From NCBI GenBank assembly GCA_964019135.1, contig CAXHSH010000322.1, forward strand, positions 62,001-126,000: a stretch of 64,000 nucleotides of DNA, in the 5' to 3' direction. The stretch comes from Arenicola marina. Lineage: Eukaryota; Annelida; Polychaeta; Arenicolidae. The notes under the pieces are model-generated. The model was not told the origin of the DNA. It made no database searches and saw nothing but the letters and a program-made list of their open reading frames with translations. Below are positions 61,374 through 64,000 of this stretch, one piece after another. The first letter of the stretch is position 1; each line of letters opens with the position of its first letter. Position numbers and translations under genes: made by a program.

Positions 61374-64000
61374 AGTATATCGCTATAACCGAGTGTTATG
61401 TGTAATATATCCTTAACACAGAGTGTTTTGAGTAGTATATCGTTAGAATCGAGTGTTTTCGTTAATAAAATGATCGAATCATGTGTGTTTGTGTTGTGTA
61501 TCTCTAAAGCCGAGTGATTTGTAGAGTATGCCGCTATAACTAAGTGTTTGATGGAGTAAATCCCTAAAAGAGAGTGTTTTGAGTAGTATATCGCTCGTAC
61601 CGAGTGTTTTGAGCAGTATATCGCTCGTACCGAGTGTTTTGGGAGGTAGAATACTGGAATCTGGTGTGTTTCCCTAGTATGTCGCTAAAGCCGAGTGTTT
61701 ATACAGTATGTCCCTATAACCGAGTGCTTCGTGTAGTACATTCTTATAAAAGCGAATGTTTTAAGCATTATATCGCTCGTACCGATTGTTTTGAGCAGTA
61801 ATGTCGCTCGTACCGCTTGTTTTGGGAAGTAGGACACTGGAATCTCGTGTGTTTCCCCAGTATGTCGCTAAAACCGAGTGTGTTTTACAGTATATCGCTA
61901 TAACCGAGTGTTATGTGTAATATATCCTTAACACAGAGTGTTTTGAGTAGTATATCGTTAGAACCGAGTGTTTTGGTTAATAAAATGATCGAACCATGTG
62001 TGTTTGTGTTGTGTATCTCTAAAGCCGAGTGATTTGTAGAGTATGCCGATATAACTAAGTGTTTGATGGAGTATATCCCTAAAAGCGAGTGTTTTGAGTA
62101 GCATATCGCTCGTACCACTTGTTTTGGGAAGTAGGACACTGGAATCTGGCTTGTTTCCCCAGTATGTCGCTAAAACCGAGTGTGTTTTACAGTATATTGC
62201 TATAACCGAGTGTTATGTGTAATATATCCTTAACACAGAGTGTTTTGAGTAGTATATCGTTAGAATCGAGTGTTTTCGTTAATAAAATGATCGAATCATG
62301 TGTGTTTGTGTTGTGTATCTCTAAAGCCGAGTGATTTGAAGAGTATGCCGCTATAACTAAGTGTTTGATGGAGTAAATCCCTAAAAGAGAGTGTTTTGAG
62401 TAGTATATCGCTCGTACCGAGTGTTTTGAGCAGTATATCGCTCGTACCGAGTGTTTTGGGAAGTAGAATACTGGAATCTGGTGTGTTTCCCTAGTATGTC
62501 GCAAAAGCCGAGTGTTTGTACAGTATATCCCTATAACCGAGTGCTTCGTGTAGTATATCCTTATGAAAGCGAATGTTTTAAGCAGTATATCGCTCGTACC
62601 GATTGTTTTGAGCAGTATGTCGCTCGTACCGCTTGTTTTGGGAAGTAGGACACTGGAATCTGGTGTGTTTCCCCAGTATGTCGCTAAAACCGGGTGTGTT
62701 TTACAGTATATCGCTATAACCGAGTGTTATTTGTAATATATCCTTAACACAGAGTGTTTTGCGTAGTATATCGTTAGAACCGAGTGTTTTGGTTAATAAA
62801 ATGATCGAACCATATGTGTTTGTGTTGTGTATCTCTAAAGCCGAGTGATTTGTAGAGTATGCCGATATAACTAAGTGTTTGATGGAGTATATCCCTAAAA
62901 GAAAGTGTTTTGAGTAGCATATCGCTCGTACCGCTTGTTTTGGGAAGTAGAACACTGGAATCTGGTGTGTTTCCCCAGTATGTCGCTAAAACCGAGTGTG
63001 TTTTACAGTATATCGCTATAACCGAGTGTTATGTGTAATATATCCTTAACACAGAGTGTTTTGAGTAGTATATCGTTAGAATCGAGTGTTTTCGTTAATA
63101 AAATGATCGAATCATGTGTGTTTGTGTTGTGTATCTCTAAAGCCGAGTGATTTGTAGAGTATGCCGCTATAACTAAGTGTTTGATGGAGTAAATCCCTAA
63201 AAGAGAGTGTTTTGAGTAGTATATCGCTCGTACCGAGTGTTTTGAGCAGTATATCGCTCGTACCGAGTGTTTTGGGAGGTAGAATACTGGAATCTGGTGT
63301 GTTTCCCTAGTATGTCGCTAAAGCCGAGTGTTTATACAGTATGTCCCTATAACCGAGTGCTTCGTGTAGTACATTCTTATAAAAGCGAATGTTTTAAGCA
63401 TTATATCGCTCGTACCGATTGTTTTGAGCAGTAATGTCGCTCGTACCACTTGTTTTGGGAAGTAGGACACTGGAATCTGGCGTGTTTCCCCAGTATGTCG
63501 CTAAAACCGAGTGTGTTTTACAGTATATCGCTATAACCGAGGGCTATGTGTAGTATATCCTTAAAACATAATGTTTTGAGTAGTATATCGTTAGAACCGA
63601 GTGTTTTCGTTAATAAAATGATCGAATCATGTGTGTTTGTGTTGTGTATCTCTAAAGCCGAGTGATTTGTAGAGTATTCCGCTATAAATATGTGTTTGAT
63701 GGAGTATATCCCTAAAAGAGAGTGTTTTGAATAGTATATCGCTCGTACCGAGTGTTTTGAGCAGTATGTCGCTCGTACCGCTTGTTTTGGGAAGTAGGAC
63801 ACTGGAATCTGGTGTGTTTCCCCAGTATGTCGCTAAAACCGAGTGTGTTTTACAGTATATCGCTATAACCGAGTGTTATGTGTAATATATCCTTAACACA
63901 GAGTGTTTTGAGTAGTATATCGTTAGAACCGAGTGTTTTGGTTAATAAAATGATCGAACCATGTGTGTTTGTGTTGTGTATCTCTAAAGCCGAGTGATTT
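61374..64000. repeat. S/L alternating HOR region d (cut by window end)
   Basis: D anchors are at 61464, 61979, 62281, 62795, 63097, 63612 and 63944. It alternates Lb, S, La, S, Lb and then an 11-monomer S unit. The sequence stops inside monomer E, so the array continues to the right. Confidence 0.9.
63522..63853. repeat. 11-monomer short HOR (332 bp), K and R unfused, second copy
   Basis: Same A-G, K, R, I, J order as 56872-57203, sharing the gagggctatg A monomer and the gtattccgcta F change. It has a few private single-base differences, such as cataatg in B and tttgaatag in G. Confidence 0.87.

Larger units (their letters stand above)
1..64000. repeat. Satellite array of ~30-bp monomers in two higher-order repeats (302 and 514/515 bp)
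   Basis: The entire window is tandem repeat. Monomers are 29-32 bp, mostly 30, and share an agtatatcgct-like start, an accgagtg-like core and a T-rich end. They are ordered into short (S, 10 monomers) and long (L, 17 monomers) HORs. One D monomer (aataaaatgatcg) marks each HOR: I found 150, all on the plus strand, with typical spacings of 302 or 512-515 bp. Both array ends lie outside the window; position 1 falls in monomer O of an L unit, 10 bp before monomer P, and position 64000 in monomer E. There is no inversion, transposon, gene or unique spacer. Monomer order and lengths were read directly. That this is heterochromatic eukaryotic satellite is inferred from the architecture. The family is not one I recognise. 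Confidence 0.97.

Noticed and set aside
1-64000. CRISPR array, suggested by regularly spaced ~30-bp repeats
   Set aside because: There are no unique spacers between repeats, adjacent monomers abut directly, and no cas-like gene is present.
1-64000. Ribosomal DNA spacer with subrepeats
   Set aside because: No rRNA-like sequence appears in 64 kb, and the HORs run without interruption far beyond the size of a spacer subrepeat array.

Overview
The whole 64 kb window is one uninterrupted satellite DNA array. I see no gene, RNA gene, transposon or other unique sequence anywhere in it. The base unit is a monomer of about 30 bp. It usually begins agtatatcgct, has a core close to accgagtg, and ends in a run such as ttttgag. 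Every copy lies head to tail in the same orientation. This kind of array points to a eukaryotic genome and to a heterochromatic block (centromeric, pericentromeric or subtelomeric). I do not recognise the satellite family and cannot name the species.

The monomers are not interchangeable. They occur in a fixed order and form two higher-order repeats (HORs). I call the monomers A to J in the short HOR (S, 302 bp, 10 monomers: A B C D E F G H I J). The long HOR (L, 514 or 515 bp, 17 monomers) is A B C D E F G K L M N O P Q R I J. S and L share A-G and I-J, and the commonest arrangement is S followed by L, a dimer of 816 or 817 bp. Monomer D (aataaaatgatcg...) occurs once per HOR, so I used it as an anchor. 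I located 150 anchors, from 252 to 63944. The 149 intervals comprise 61 short-type spacings (272-362 bp, mostly 302), 85 long-type spacings (484-515 bp), two composites of about 665 bp and one S plus L-remnant fusion.

Layout: 1-10565 holds three near-identical superblocks of about 4, 2.6 and 4 kb. 10566-18829 is a mosaic with many odd units: monomer gains, losses and five-monomer deletions. 18830-40758 is mainly S/L alternation with long-range duplicated stretches (shifts of 11920, 3691, 3177 and 2662 bp). 40759-53660 is a 6590-bp superblock present twice in tandem. 53661-64000 returns to S/L alternation, with an S-S-L (1118 bp) variant around 57.2-61.4 kb. Long HORs come in two subfamilies. 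La (514 bp) is the only one present in the first 10.5 kb. Lb (515 bp) appears from about 11.4 kb onward.

Many open frames of 60-165 codons recur through the window. They arise because a 30-bp monomer is exactly ten codons, so any stop-free frame is repeated. Most open at GTG rather than ATG, and neither 302 nor 514 is divisible by three. I therefore annotate none as a gene. The biological interest lies in the multi-level repeat architecture, the evidence of recent unequal exchange at several scales, and conserved sequence features inside monomer D.
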